A stretch of DNA of 64,000 nt from Pterois miles. Its lineage: Eukaryota; Chordata; Actinopteri; Perciformes; Scorpaenidae. A program made the translations under genes and the position numbers. Below the pieces are notes generated by a model. It searched no databases, was not told the origin of the DNA, and saw nothing but the letters and a program-made list of their open reading frames with translations. Positions 24,141 through 36,960 of the stretch are shown piece after piece (position 1 is the first letter of the stretch; every line of letters begins with the position of its first letter). The DNA lies in contig CAMQGK010000038.1 of assembly GCA_947000775.1 (NCBI GenBank), positions 1-64,000 of the forward strand, read 5' to 3'.

Positions 24141-25813
24141 ACTTTATGCCCTTGGCCCGATTTGGCATTTGCACAGTGGAGATCAAAATGAAGGTCAAGT
24201 TTCAAGATTGGTCTGGTCCAAGCAAGGGTGCCAGTAGGAAGTGGTGCAAACTCATTGCAAGATGGTCTTTAGTTATTCTTAGAATCAAAAAGTATGTGGA
24301 TTTTGTTGTGTTGGTAAGCACATTTGTATGTGGGTGTCTAAACACAGAGAGCCTTTCTGCAGTTTTCCAAGTGAACAAACTCTGATTACTGAATCCAGGA
24401 TCACAGTCGGATGAAATTATCCTGCTGCAGCCACTGGTGAAAAATGGAAATATGTACTGAGGCAATAAGCTCTCTTCTGGGAAAGCTTAAAGGAGGGAAA
24501 TAAACAACATCTAAAATTAACAAAGGTGAAAGTGCCCAAATGCCCTCTCTCCATCTTCTGAAGATACCCCCACCCCCTCCTTCTTCCATCTATTTATGTA
24601 GTCACCTCGACTGGGAAGCACTTGAAGTGAGGCCTCTTTTCACTCCCAGATGAGCTCACCAGAGAGAGCTGTGTGTGTTTTTATCTGTGTTTGTGTATAT
24701 GTGTGTGTTTTCTGAAGGGGGGAGTGCAAGGGAGGCTGGTGTGATTTGCGGCTGTGTATCATTTGAAGTTGTAAAGCCAAGCGTCTAAACATGGCCAGAC
24801 ACTGACTCATCTGCTTTTTTATCACGCTGCACCTGATGTGAATTTTATTTCGCCACTCAAAGAGCAAGAGGGAACCTGCACACCTCGGCTCTGCCTTTCC
24901 TCCTCCCACACCAGACCCCTCTGTGCATCTCCTCTCGGGATGGGGGTAGTGGGGGGTTTTGGTGTCCCAGAGCAGCATGGGAGGGGGCAGTCGGGGGAGG
25001 TTGGGTCACGCGGAAGCTCCCCCTGAGCCGTGAGCAGGGGAAGGCCTCAGATTCCTGGTGGTTTTACAAACACTGCCATTTAAAATAAAAGAAACATGAA
25101 AGCCTGTTTGATGTTCAAGGGGGTTCACCTTGCTCTTGACAACAACACAAGAAACAAGCAGGAAAGCAATGCAGTTGAGCTGTTTGTGGACAGGCAGATG
25201 TGGTCAAAGTGCAGCAAGGACTCCCTCAAAGGGATGACCTTCTTTTGGGATTGTCTCATCCGCCACGTAATTACACTCATTTCAGTCAGAACCCTCTGCA
25301 ATACAAGCTGTCTTTTGATACACTGTCAGAACGTTTATCGCATAATATTCTTTGTCACTGTTTAACCCAGAGTAGCATCATGCAATATTTATCCCGATGG
25401 CAGTAGTCTACCCACATACAGCCATCACTGTCACGCAGCTAGCTGTTGAAAGCTTTGCAGATCACCGGTTTAACAGCTTTGGGAGTATTCCCACACTGTG
25501 CCCTTACTTTGGCGCTCTCAAGGCATCTCTCCCAAACTACCAAAATTCTCACTGCGTAGGCAGCGCTGCATGCTTTAGAGTGTTGTAAAATCAAGTTTTG
25601 TGAAGAGCAACAGGATATTGCTGGGGAGGTTGTGTAGGTGCAGCATGTCCGCCACTTGTCTGACAGGTAATAGAAGTCTCAGAGAGAGAGTGTAGCAAAC
25701 AAGGATCTGAGCGCGTTCAACTGGGTTCTTGGACAGAACATAACAGACAATAAAGTGTTTCCCCTCCTTCATTCCTTACTTATCAGATGTCACTACAAAG
25801 TGCATATGAGGAA

Positions 25814-25861
<48 letters not shown>

Positions 25862-26759
25862 AAGTGAGAGAGACAATGAGGGAGCAATGATGGTAGAGCC
25901 AGCATTGTAGCAAACATGATTATGTGCCTTGATCTTTCCTATGGCAAGAACAAGACCTCAATCTCTCACTATCTCCCCTTTAATCAAATCCCTACCTTTT
26001 GCCTCTCTGCCACAAAACTGTCACAGGCTGAAAATAAGCCCTTTCCTTATCAAAGAGCCAAGGGTTCAATTGATTTCCAGGCTAGGAGAATTTTTATTCA
26101 GAAACTTTGAAGCACAAAAAAAAAGAAAAAAAAAAGGAAGAGAGAAAACACCTGCATCCACCCATCAGGCAAATTACTTCTGACTTTTAATTTATTTCTG
26201 CAGGAAATGGAAAGCTACATCCTAACCACAGTCAATAGGGGGACCGGGGAGGAGAGGTGTAATCAGGCAGCTCACCAACTCCAAGGCCTCCATTCTGTCA
26301 CTTTTAATAGCCACTCAGACCGCACAATCTGCTCGGCCTGATATGCTCACGCCATTCCCATAGCCACAGCCATCTCCACCTTCTCTTCCTTCTCCTCCTC
26401 CTCCATGTCCTTCCTAATAACAACTGAACATTTCCACACTTCCCTGGTGCCTCACAAGAAACAAACCACAGCCAAAGTACTTTCTACCGTCCTTGTATTG
26501 CTCTGGATGGTAGATTTAAATTAGGAATGGGGAGATTGGTAGGTTTCATTTACATTCTGAGTGCCATTCCTGGCTTTGTTACAAGGATAGATTAGATTTA
26601 TAGTAGCCAACTGGGCTTGCTGTCCTGTTTTGGGTTGGAGTCTGCTTGGCAGCACAATAGTGTATTAGTTTATAGCTTATTTTTAGGCATGCTAACGGCA
26701 CGGCTCTATTGGTGGCAAAGACAAACTGCCGATAATCCACCACATTAGTTCAGCAACAA
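24141..26759. other. no gene seen; microsatellites
   Basis: Contains a G-rich block at 24890-25030, a (TG)n array at 25815-25851 followed by GA repeats, and A-runs near 26120. No coding exon is supported. Confidence 0.5.
25815..25863. repeat. (TG)n(AG)n microsatellite
   Basis: About 18 TG units followed by AG units. Confidence 0.95.
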
Positions 26760-27200
26760 CTGCAGGATACATTGCCATGAAGTTTTGAAAAGATGACTCA
26801 ATAGATTCATGGTCCCCAGAAAATTAATCCTTTGAATTTGGCGATCCCTGCATGTTTCCTGTAGTATCATCAACAGGTCAGTTTTTTCACTTATCTCAAC
26901 ATAAATCAGATGGATTGGCACACAATTAAGATATTTGAGGTCTCCAGAGGCTAAATCACAGCAACTTTTGTGATTCCCCTGACTTTTCCTCTAACGCCAC
27001 CATTATTTTCTTCTGTCATTTGTGGTTAATAATGTGAAATAGCTTGACAAATTGCTGTGGAATTTATTACAAATATCATGGTTCCTACAGGATAAAATCT
27101 AATCACATTGGTGAGCCTCTGACTTTTCCTCGTATGCCACCATCAAGTCAGAGTTTCAAGGTCAAACATTTTGAACACTCTTTCCATAGTTCCCCATCAT
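26760..27200 (-). repeat. dispersed repeat with GTGGCG...GAGGAAAAGTCAG modules
   Basis: The reverse complement shows two tandem-like modules, each of the form ATGGTGGC..AGAGGAAAAGTCAG, GATTCATCCT-like, GGGACCATGAAT, CAATCCATC..GTTGAGATA. The copy at 36555-36960 on the other strand shares the module ends. This is an internally modular non-coding repeat typical of percomorphs. Confidence 0.6.
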
Positions 27201-27279
27201 GTTCTCATCCCAAGTTGTTGCACACCGCCCTTTGGCGTCACTTTATTTTTGGCATCAAACCTGCTCTAGTTACCCTTTA

Positions 27280-27610
27280 AGATTAGGAAACAACACCGCT
27301 ATAGTTTGGTTTAGGAAAGAACTACATGGTTGGGTTTAAAACTGCTACATTTTTGCAATGAAAAGACACTGAACATTGTGAAAATGCCCACCCGCCCGAT
27401 GCTCTTAAAGCTATGTCACTACACCAAAGGCACATTTTCTCAGAGCATTTACTGTTGCTGCAGATGGGTTAACATTACGGTTAATGGAACTTCTGGTGCG
27501 TTTCATACCAGTGCTAAAGGGTTCCTTATGCACTGGTACTGAATACCAACAGCAGTGACAAAGCCTTGGTTTTTGATGCCCTGGCAGGCTTGGGTTACAA
27601 TTTAATGTAT
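27280..27610 (+). repeat. dispersed repeat, paired with 60309-60690
   Basis: GGTTTAGGAAAGAACTACAT, GGTTGGGTTTAAAACTGCTAC and the later GTGACAAAGCCTTGGTTT occur in the same order as related phrases at 60323-60650. The two copies are about 75-80 percent alike where they can be compared by eye. Confidence 0.55.
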
Positions 27611-27619
27611 TCAAACTAC

Positions 27620-27816
27620 TTTTTTGTGTACTTTTTTATTCCTGTAATGCCACCATGGGGTTGACATGTGGTTCAGGGAGAAATATTGACAAATAAATAA
27701 ATGTTTATGAAATTTGATGCTCAAATTCATGTTCCCTACAGGATCATTTCTACAGATTTATCAGATCTATCGCACCACCATGACATTAACATTTGTGGAG
27801 TGACATATGTTCTAGA
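27620..27816 (-). repeat. further piece of the 26.8-kb repeat
   Basis: Contains GCCACCATGGGGTTGACATG and ATGTTCCCTACAGGATCATT, reversed versions of the same module phrases. It is interrupted by the SINE fragment at 27829. Confidence 0.4.
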
Positions 27817-27828
27817 GTATTACTATGA

Positions 27829-27952
27829 GCCCTGCGATGGACTGGCGACCTGTCCAGGGTGTACCCTGCCTTCGCCCTATGCCAGCTGGGATCGGCTCCA
27901 GCTCCCCCGCGACCCCTAACGGGATAAGCGGTTGACGATGGATGGATGGATG
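27829..27952 (+). mobile_element. 5'-truncated SINE with 12-bp target duplication
   Basis: This is only the 3' 124 bp of the family (GCGATGGACTGGCGACCTGT to the GGAT repeats). It is flanked by the perfect direct repeat GTATTACTATGA at 27817-27828 and 27953-27964, so the truncated form itself was the inserted unit. Confidence 0.9.
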
Positions 27953-27964
27953 GTATTACTATGA

Positions 27965-29229
27965 AAACATCAAAGGCCCCCTGTGTCAATGCACATACAT
28001 TTTATGTATGGTTTAATGTATTGATGTGTTTTTTAGAAATAAAAAAATGCATTCAGATGAAATACAATAGTACATTGTCTGATGTCTGGTACTGTGTGAG
28101 TGTTCATACGACGGAACTGGACTGGTGCTCGTGCCATTTTGGCCAGCAGGTGAATCTTGTCCTGAGTGTCCCTGGTTTGCAGATCAAGTTTTATCTATAA
28201 GCCGTGTGCTCTTCCAGTCTAATGAAGCTCTCTGAAAGGGATTAAATGGCAGACAGGGACAAAACAATAACCATTACCAGTCACCTTCATTTTGCTTCAT
28301 CTGTTAACATACCCGGCTGCTGCTATGCAGCAGCCACTGCTCACAAAGCCTTACACGCATTAATGTAAAATAGCAGGAGGTGAACATGTACTTATGATTA
28401 AAACTGTCATGGAAGTAACACATGACAAATACACACAATCTGTGTTCAGCTCAAATTATTTACTCAATAAAAGACACTGAGAGAAAAGCTCTAAGACATG
28501 TTGTTTGTGGTGTTCAGTTGTTGTCAATTCAAATGCACAGCAAACATGTTGCAAAAGGGTTTAGGCAGATTTATTAGCAGTTTGTATGAGGGATGTCAGG
28601 GTACAATGCATCATCAATCACAGTGCCATGCTAAAGCTCAGGGGAAAAAAAAATACCTTTTAGCATTTGAAATGCTTTTGACTTTGGTGCAGGAGATAAG
28701 AGGTTCATATAGAACACATTTCATGTGGTTCTTCAATACTTTGCTTCTGCAGTACATCATCTTGCTTTGTCCCTCGGCTCAGCAGAGACTTTAACCTTGT
28801 ATGAAGGCAAATTTGCACCCAACATCCAAGTGTCATCCCGTTTCAATCAATTGGCTCTTTTTACAAAGAGATCTCAAACAGCTTTTAACTAGGTTCCAAA
28901 TAGGACACACTGATACTGGATCCAGTCTGTTGGCAAAACTGGCTCTGAAATTTAAGATGTTAAGATCTCCATTGAAAATGTGTGAACTCATCAGTCTCTC
29001 AATGGTTTTCTTCCTCTCCTTTGAATACAGTGGCTTGGGATCGATCATCCATTATTCTTGAATTTCATTATGTGGGAAGAACAGTATCAGTAAACAACAT
29101 AATACAAAGTTTACGGTACAATGGGGGAATGTATGGAAAGGCCACCTGGATGCTCTTTTGTTGCTCGTATACACCAGATCACTTTGCATTCATCAACTAT
29201 CACTATATAAATAAAACATGCTGAAGTGG
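27965..29229. other. no gene seen
   Basis: Unique-looking non-coding DNA; small ORFs without domains. Confidence 0.5.
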
Positions 29230-29760
29230 AAGTAGTAGTAGTCATCAAAATAACTACTTATGTAAGAGTACACAATTATTTACTGAGTTACTTGGGTAGT
29301 AAGTGAGTAGTGAGTTTTGTAAATGATAAATAGCTATGGCTGGCACCTTTTCAACAAATGGTCTTTCTCATGTGAAGTTAAAGAAGTCGACATACATGCA
29401 TTTATTACTTGCTTATCATAAGCACTATTTGAAAGCAATAACATTACTCCTGCAGTAGCTTCAGGTGTGCTGCTTTGAACAGAGTCATGTGGAGACATGG
29501 CTGCGGTAGCATAACAAAGCTCCAGCAGACCTGGGAATGCATATAATAGATGGATAAAAATAGCGCAATTAATTCTTCCAAACGTAATGGCCTAAGAGTA
29601 ATGAAATAAAGTAAGAGTAGTGATTGTTATCTTAAACATCTACTCAAGCAAGAGTAAAGTATGCTGCATTAAAACCATTATGACAACTAAAATTGACTTC
29701 AAAAAGGTTACCTGAGTACATGTAACAGAGTAAATGTTACTTGTTACTACCCACCTCTGC
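29230..29760 (-). mobile_element. hAT-type MITE (CAGAGGTGGGTAG end)
   Basis: The right end, reversed, reads GCAGAGGTGGGTAGTAACAA, followed by repeated GTAAC..ACTC wording, a terminal signature I know from a very common teleost hAT MITE. The left end has the corresponding TGAGTTACTTGGGTAGTAAG. Non-coding. Confidence 0.6.
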
Positions 29761-30966
29761 ATTTGCAAGACAAATTTTTCTCATAAGCCATGATGTAGAT
29801 GCATACGAGCCAAGTACAAAAACAACTTTTACAGTACAGGGATGTATTGAATATTGTAATTATATGTCTATGGTGGTTATTGAATTTTTGCAAGGACAAG
29901 TAGTGTGCTTGCGCAAGAGTGAGTCTGTTTTAGTGAAGACATGTCTTTGCAAGTTGTGAGCACATGATTTGATAAATGAGACTTTGACTATATTCCACAG
30001 ATCTGTTGATGTAGTTTTGCTTTTCAGTGTGGCTCTCATTTACTTCAGTTAATCACGATTCTGACTGATTTCTGTTTTTGATTATTTTATTTTACTCAAA
30101 TACAGGAATAGATGAATTTCTATCTGTCTGTATCCTCTGCCTATTCACTTATTTTTTTATATCTCAGGCCTGAATCCACTGTTTCTGTGCAGTTACTCAC
30201 TAGAAGTCTGCCCTTTGGTTCTAAATTCCTATTTTTGCTATACGAGTGTTATGTATCAATTTAAAACCTGGAAAGTGTACAATCTGACATGTGGACATTT
30301 TACACAACCCTTATGAATAAGAACTAAGCTCGTGGCGCAAGGTGACAGCAGGTGAAGGATGTTCATTGTTGGTTGGGAATAAGTTTGTGTTGGTTCTGTT
30401 ATGTTTTGTTTATTTGTCTGTAATAACGTGAAAATTAAGAAAAAGAACTGTGAAAGGATTTCTGTTTTTGATGCTTCTTTCACTGTGGAGGCATACAAGA
30501 AAAAGGTTTTCTTCAAGAATTCAAGGTAACAGGGTGAGTAGTTGATATACAAACGGTCACTTTTTGGGGGGTAGAAGTATTCCTTTACACAATGGGATTC
30601 TTAAGAACACTGAAATCAAGGAATGTCCATGTATTTAAGGGTTCATCAGTATGGTGAGAAACTTGCTTCCAGGAGAACAACCAAGGTTACTTTGCTACAT
30701 TAATGTATTAAAAGGAGGAAAATGGTGGTACTGTAAAAAGAAGTTTCTTTCAAGCTGTCTAATCTCTTGTTTCTATGCAATGCACATTATCAGTGTACAT
30801 GCTGCAAAAAAGTTCAAGCAAGTTGAACTGTGGATGCAGTGCCGTACCTGCACTTTGCCAGCAGGAATTAATATCTGCATGGTGGTGCTAATTGGGGAAA
30901 AAAAAGATAAATAAATAAATAATCGAAAAATAATTTAAGACCCCTTCAGTGGAGATTGTGTTCCTC

Positions 30967-30967
<1 letters not shown>
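29761..30967. other. no gene seen
   Basis: AT-rich non-coding sequence. Confidence 0.5.
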
Positions 30968-31035
<68 letters not shown>

Positions 31036-31036
31036 C
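30968..31036. repeat. (AT)n microsatellite
   Basis: About 34 AT units. Confidence 0.97.
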
Positions 31037-31265
31037 CCCACACACCCCTGTATGCTGTTTGTGAGGATTTAACCCCTTTACACGAACCATAACCATCAGA
31101 ATTAAAAAACTTATCTTTATCTAAACTGAATGTTAAAACAAAGCTCTATCTATCAAACAGGTATGTGGAGAAGTGAGGACCAGCCAAAATATCCTCACTC
31201 TGTTGGTCCTCACTATGTAACAAGAACATGAACACACACACACACACACATACACACACACAATC
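31037..31265. repeat. dispersed repeat ending in a (CA)n array
   Basis: The TATCTAAACTGAATGTTAAA and CTCTGTTGGTCCTCACTATG wording is a known type of fish repeat. The CA array lies at 31234-31262. Confidence 0.4.
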
Positions 31266-32253
31266 AATTTCATTAAATAACCAAAAAGAAAAAAAAAAGA
31301 GTGGCATTTCATTCAAGCTTTTGATAATTGGGGTCCCCCCACTGATGAATAAGCAGAACACATATTAACACAGTGCTGATTTATCATTCTCTCCACTGTG
31401 TTGTTTTCTGCTAGTTAGTGTTTGATGGATGGAGCTTTTACATTTGTGTAAACATGATATTTCAAAAGGAAAATGTCTAATAATGGCATTTAATGACTCC
31501 ATACATTTGAAACGCATCGTTTTCCCTCATTCGCACCATAGGTGATAAAAATTATTACACACGATGCAGAACACTTGCTCATAATAAAGTAATTATACTG
31601 TTGCTGGTGATTTTCTTTTTTGAGGTAGACCTTTATTTGTTGATACATATCTAGTTGCTACTCTTTTGAAATGTAGTTGTTAGGGAATACAGTCAAAGCT
31701 TTACAATGGTGGTTATCCAAACAGGCATATGTACCTGCTGTTTAATTTGTCTATCTGACCCTACTTTGCCTGACTTGTGTGCATATGAACCTTAAAATAA
31801 TAAATAATGCACATATAATGCACATTTCTTTTTTTCACATGTGAAATATGTATGTATGTGAATACATTTCATGTTTTCTTCATCGTGTGAATTTACATCT
31901 TGAATATCCACATTTTTTCAGACATTTCACAAATTATAAATTTCACATACTGTACTTTATGTAATTCAAATGTCAAAAAGCCTCTATTTTGATTATGTAT
32001 AGTATATTATATGTAAGGAATGTATGGAAATTCATCTTATATACAAGTACCATTTTATATATGAGAAACCATGTCTTCATCATGTGTTAACTGTATAGTA
32101 ATTTGCATACATTTGACAGCATATATCATGTCAAACATTCAAAAATCAACATTTATGTTTAATATATGTAAATATTTGTAATGTCAATATTTTACATGTT
32201 TGGCTCTTACATTTATCACATTATGTATTTCACATAAAATTCCATATACAAAA
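31266..32253. other. no gene seen
   Basis: Very AT-rich, with many TTTCACAT/ATGTGAAA words. No named repeat. Confidence 0.45.
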
Positions 32254-32674
32254 TAGGGCTGTGAATGGATTCAAATTAATTTAATGATTGTCCGCAGTTA
32301 ATTGTGATTAATCACTTTTCTTTTGTTTTAATCTGGTTAAATATTTAGGTTTCTGGACAAATATTGCTCAGAAACTTCACAGGTACTGTATTTATGAAAT
32401 AATATGCTCAAATCATAACATGGCAAACCCATGACTATGACTTGCCCCAAACTGCATGTGATTATTATAAAGTCTGTAAAGGGGGACTCGTGGGTCCCAT
32501 AGAATCCATTTTCACTCAAATATTTAGCCTCCTTTGCAAACAAGCTGGTATGAAATGGTTAATACCGATGGATTCTTTCAGTTTTCTGGTTTCCTATGGT
32601 GCCTCCGTCTTCACTTCCTCTGTGTTAATGCAAATAATTGATGTTAAAACCTTTAAAAAACTTTAACAGCCCTA
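32254..32674 (+). mobile_element. MITE, TAGGGCTGT family, copy 1
   Basis: Begins TAGGGCTGTGAATGGATTCA and ends AACAGCCCTA, an inverted repeat end. Inside, AATTGTGATTAATCAC near the left, GACTTGCCCCAAACTGCATG and GGGGGACTCGTGGGTCCCAT match the copies at 51203 and 53721. Confidence 0.75.
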
Positions 32675-33975
32675 GTACTTATAAATTAATCACTTGAAAA
32701 CCCTGAACCATTTTTTCGCATGATAAAAGCATATGCGTTTTTTAAGCAAAAATAGTGTTTAATTATGTGAACATCTCCATTTTATTCAAACTCCCACTGA
32801 AATTTGTAGACATGTGTTTTTTTTTTTGTTTTTTTTTTCCCCATTCAGAGAATATCATGCAATGAGCCCTACAGCCTTCAACCTGACAGTGAAACTAACC
32901 ACGCTCATTACAACCTTTTATGTTAACATGAAGCACTCTAATACATATAAACACATTGTACCGCTGATGCCAACAGGGTGCCATGTTTTTTGTACATTAA
33001 TGATAACGTAGACTACAGCAGCACACTGCAGAGAGATGACAGAGCTGTCTTGTTTTATATAGAACCAAGGTTTTACCCCCTGTTGAGGTGCCCTGTCATC
33101 TCTGTTATCTATTTATTTTTTCTTTCTCTCTCTGTCACTTTCTGACTCTTGTTCTCACTCTCTGTGTGTTGGTTGATGTTTTCTCTTTTCCTCTGTCAGA
33201 AGTGGTCTCTGGAGTTCAGAGATGGAGAGTGTATCAGGGGTTCGCGTCTCATTACTGACGGCAGATGAAAGTAAAAACACCCAGATCAAAACATCTGTTA
33301 ATTGCGTAAAAGGGAGACAAACAATGGTATTTATTAGTAGCAGTGGCCTCTGTATTTAAACCCCCACACGTTGTCAATGGCATACAAGTAATTGTGAACT
33401 TTTTTTTTATTATTTTTTTTTTTTCTCTCTGCCGTTTGTTTACTGGTGTGTCTGTTTCTTTCTTTCTTGAGAACGTAGCTTGGAGTGGATTTCCCGACAG
33501 CTTCTCTGAGGGGGAAAGTAAAGTATCACAACAGAAAGTTGGATAATAGTTCTGATGGGGCTCAATAGCAAATGATTGATCCTATTTTATTTTCATGTAC
33601 GCACACAAACCTCCATACATCTGCATCCAAGCAAATTTCAATTTGTTTGTTACTTGCTTATTCATGGTTATTTGCTCCATTCATTGCATCTCCATAAGTG
33701 GCACTGCTTATTTAGCATTTATAAACAGATAATATTAATCCATTTGTCCCCAAAGAATATATTTTGTATGATAGGGGAAAATACCACAACATTTGTTCTG
33801 CTTCAGTTGGTATAGACATACTTTGGGCAATTATCAGCACAACTGGAAGTTTTGGATCACATGAACAATTACACTTGTATTAATCTAAATCAGGATTTTC
33901 TAAAACAATGTAAAATGTTAACATTTGGTTTATTAAATATTTTCCATATGACATTTTTTTACACTGCATACATAC
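32675..33975. other. no gene seen
   Basis: Non-coding sequence with T-runs near 32818, 33399 and 33413. Confidence 0.5.
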
Positions 33976-33985
33976 GTGTGTACAT

Positions 33986-34306
33986 GGGCTGCACTGTGAT
34001 GCAGTGGTTTGTACTCCTCACAGCAAGAGGTTGAGTCGAATCTGGCTTGGGTGGAGCATGTTCTCCCCATGTTAGCGTGAGTTTTCCCCAGGTTCTCCGC
34101 TTTCCTCCCACAGTCCAAAGACATGCGGGTTAATTGTTGACTCTAAATTGCCTCTAGGTGTGAGTGTGAATGGATGTCTGTCTCTATGTGTCCTGTGATG
34201 GACTGGCGACCTGTCCAGGGTGAACCCCGCCCAATGCCAGCTGGGATCGGCCCCAGCCCCCCCGCGACCCCTAATGGGATAAGCGTTTGGAGATGGATGG
34301 ATGGAT
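33986..34306 (+). mobile_element. full-length tRNA-derived SINE with 10-bp target duplication
   Basis: Flanked by GTGTGTACAT at 33976-33985 and 34307-34316. Head: GGGCTGCACTGTGATGCAGT with a degenerate B box (GAGTCGAATCTGG). Body: CTTCCTCCCACAGTCCAAAG. 3' part: GATGGACTGGCGACCTGTCC, ending in GGAT repeats. It is the reference copy for the fragments at 10492, 14042 and 27829. Confidence 0.92.
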
Positions 34307-34372
34307 GTGTGTACATCAACAGTTCATGAATACAAATACTTGACTGCGCCCCTTGTAGTCTGAAGTATAGCC

Positions 34373-34500
34373 ATTTTCTTATTGTACTATATCTAGTCTT
34401 TGGGTACAAAGGACTACTGTTTTTCCAGAAACATAATGGAGTCTATTACCAAAACAATGGCCCCATGTGCCCAAAGACTAGATATATAAGAAAAACTTAA
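34373..34500. repeat. inverted repeat (hairpin)
   Basis: Arms TATCTAGTCTTTGGGTAC (ending about 34408) and GTGCCCAAAGACTAGATATA (starting 34469), extended outward by TTTTCTTAT/ATAAGAAAA, with about 60 bases between. Non-coding, MITE-like. Confidence 0.65.
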
Positions 34501-36554
34501 TTTTGTTTCTTATTTGTGAATAGGCATGCTCAGAATACTTTCACCCCCTAAAAAAAATCAGTTGTGGGCACAATTTGGGTTAATAGTTATGACAGATTAA
34601 CATGGAATGTATTTGCAATCAGATCCAGACATTTTATGTGTGTATTAATCTACAATTTATCATCGATTATAGCTTCTTAAGTATCTAACTGGTATACAAA
34701 GTGATAATGAATGCTTGGTAGCATAATATATTCCATATTTCATGACATAGCAAACTCTAACTGCTGATGAAGGTCATGTGATAAGATTGAAAGCTCCATA
34801 ACATTTATGTGTTTCCCCTTTTTGATGATTGTATTTCGATCAGCACAGTTCTCCTGAGTCTTTGAAGCATTAAACCAAAAACATTTTTTTAAGTATCAGT
34901 TTAACGTAATTTCATTGCATGGGTAATCATGGCCGCTCCTGCATAAATACTGTTCTTTCATCATCCATTATTATCTACTAACATAACTGACATTATAGCT
35001 ATATTATAGCTCCATGAACTCAATATCCAGCACTAAGTGACTGTGAGGCATTGTCAAGGCTCGCCATTTTTGTGCTCCTGTATTCTAAATGCATAACAGC
35101 GAAAGAAGTCTGCTGGAGCGCTCCGATTTAAACATCGTTTCATGGCCACAATATTCAACAAGCCATAACTGATTCATTTTTTTCTTCTCTGATTGAAGTG
35201 TGAGATAAAGCATTTTATACATCTGAACTCGTTTGTTCCATAAAATGGGAAAATCCACAAGCCGTTGCTTTGGCTGGCAGTTATTTGCAATATACTACTA
35301 TTTTTCCACATTTGTGATGTATATTTAATCATTATGCAATCATCATTATATGTTGGACTCCAATAGGCCATACTTTAGCTGCAATACCAAACAAGATATT
35401 GTTATTATCACCCAAAATATCACTTATTCAACATCCTACTTTGCTTCCTAAAACAGAGCAGGCCCACACATTTGTTTTGCAGAATGTCACCAGTGGTATC
35501 TGCTGTTTCCTTTGTTGTTCTGCAAACAGCTCAGACGAACATTGCGCCCTAAATATAAATGTGATTTGACTTGACCTTAGCTCCAGCTTGTCCCAGGATG
35601 TCTCTGACATTATCTGGCCTGAGTCACTGGCACAGAGTCCCGATGATGATGATGATATGCAGTAAAATGTGTTAATGCATATTCATATGTCCCTCATTTT
35701 TCTGCCTGGGAACATTTCAGCTGTGCAACACACACAGACATACACACAAACATGCACAAAGCCATACTTACTCAAATACACATTGGCATTTATTTATGAA
35801 CATGCACAAGTGCACCACATGCTAATACTATGTGCCAGCATGGTAATACATTTGACATGCACACATACACAGCTGTTTTTAGCAACATGGGTTTTCTAGT
35901 GAAACCACAGGTGTCGACACGGTCATAGTGTCTTGTGTTTTCTGTTCCAGTTTTGATTACAAGCTGTAAAATCACTTCCATTTCAACAAGACACACGTGA
36001 CCTCAGTTTTAAAGGAACAATAATCAAATCCAAATACCTAATTTAATTTCTTGGTGTGACCACTTTCTCTCCACCTGCGTCTTCTCTGTCTTCTCATACC
36101 AATTTATTACATTTCCCAAATTGCCTTACCCTAGCCACCAGGGAATGGATGGGGAAACTGCTTCTTTTGATTAGTAGTGGCTGTGACCTCATCTTTTAAA
36201 ATTAGCCTGATACTTGGACAGATTTTTGCTTTGTTTACACTTTAGTTTTCAGTCATTTTGTTCATACAGGAACTGTCCTCAAGTCATTTTCGCCAAACAC
36301 ACAGTGTTTTTAATTAACACTCTGTGATACCAATCAGGGAAACTGCTGTCAATGAGCATAACATCAGACCTAATGTTATTTGAAGCAACTAATTTTATGC
36401 AAGTACATTTGCTACTTGCACAACATGTGCATGAAAATGACAACTGCGGTCTGAAACTAGCAATGACAGTTGCTGTGTGCCACCTTCCACCAGGGATAAG
36501 ATCGGACCTTAGAGTCTACAGACATGCTAGTATCTATTTCAGGCTGTAGCTACT
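34501..36554. other. no gene seen; possible conserved block
   Basis: The part 35040-35650 is high-complexity sequence without repeats and reads like a vertebrate conserved non-coding element. No exon is supported. Confidence 0.35.
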
Positions 36555-36960
36555 TAATGCTAGCTGTGCTTGGAGCTAAATGCTAACATCAGTATGTTAA
36601 CATGCTCACAATGCTAATTACCACTGAACTCAACCTGAGGTTAATGGGAATGTCACTAGTTTTGTAGGCATTTTATCTTAAAGTATTTGAAAAATATTAA
36701 TTTCTATGTGATAATAGCGCTGGAAGAATTTCATTCTTTGGGGGTGATGTCTGTCTGTACACAGTTTTATTATGGCAATTCATCCAATTGCAGTTGAGAA
36801 GTTTCACTCAAAACCACATATGTTAACCTCATGTGTTGAGTGTTGCCCGTAAGTCTACCATGGGTATCTGTGCCAACTTTCACAGTAATCCATCGTATAG
36901 ATGTCGAGATATTTCTGTCTGGAGCACGGTGACCAGGACTGGACCAGCTGATAATTTTGC
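36555..36960 (+). repeat. dispersed repeat (GCTAACAT...GAGATATTTC modules)
   Basis: GTGCTTGGAGCTAAATGCTA, AACATGCTCACAATGCTAAT, ACTCAAAACCACATATGTTA and GATGTCGAGATATTTCTGTC form the same type of repeat as 26760-27200, here on the plus strand. Confidence 0.6.
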
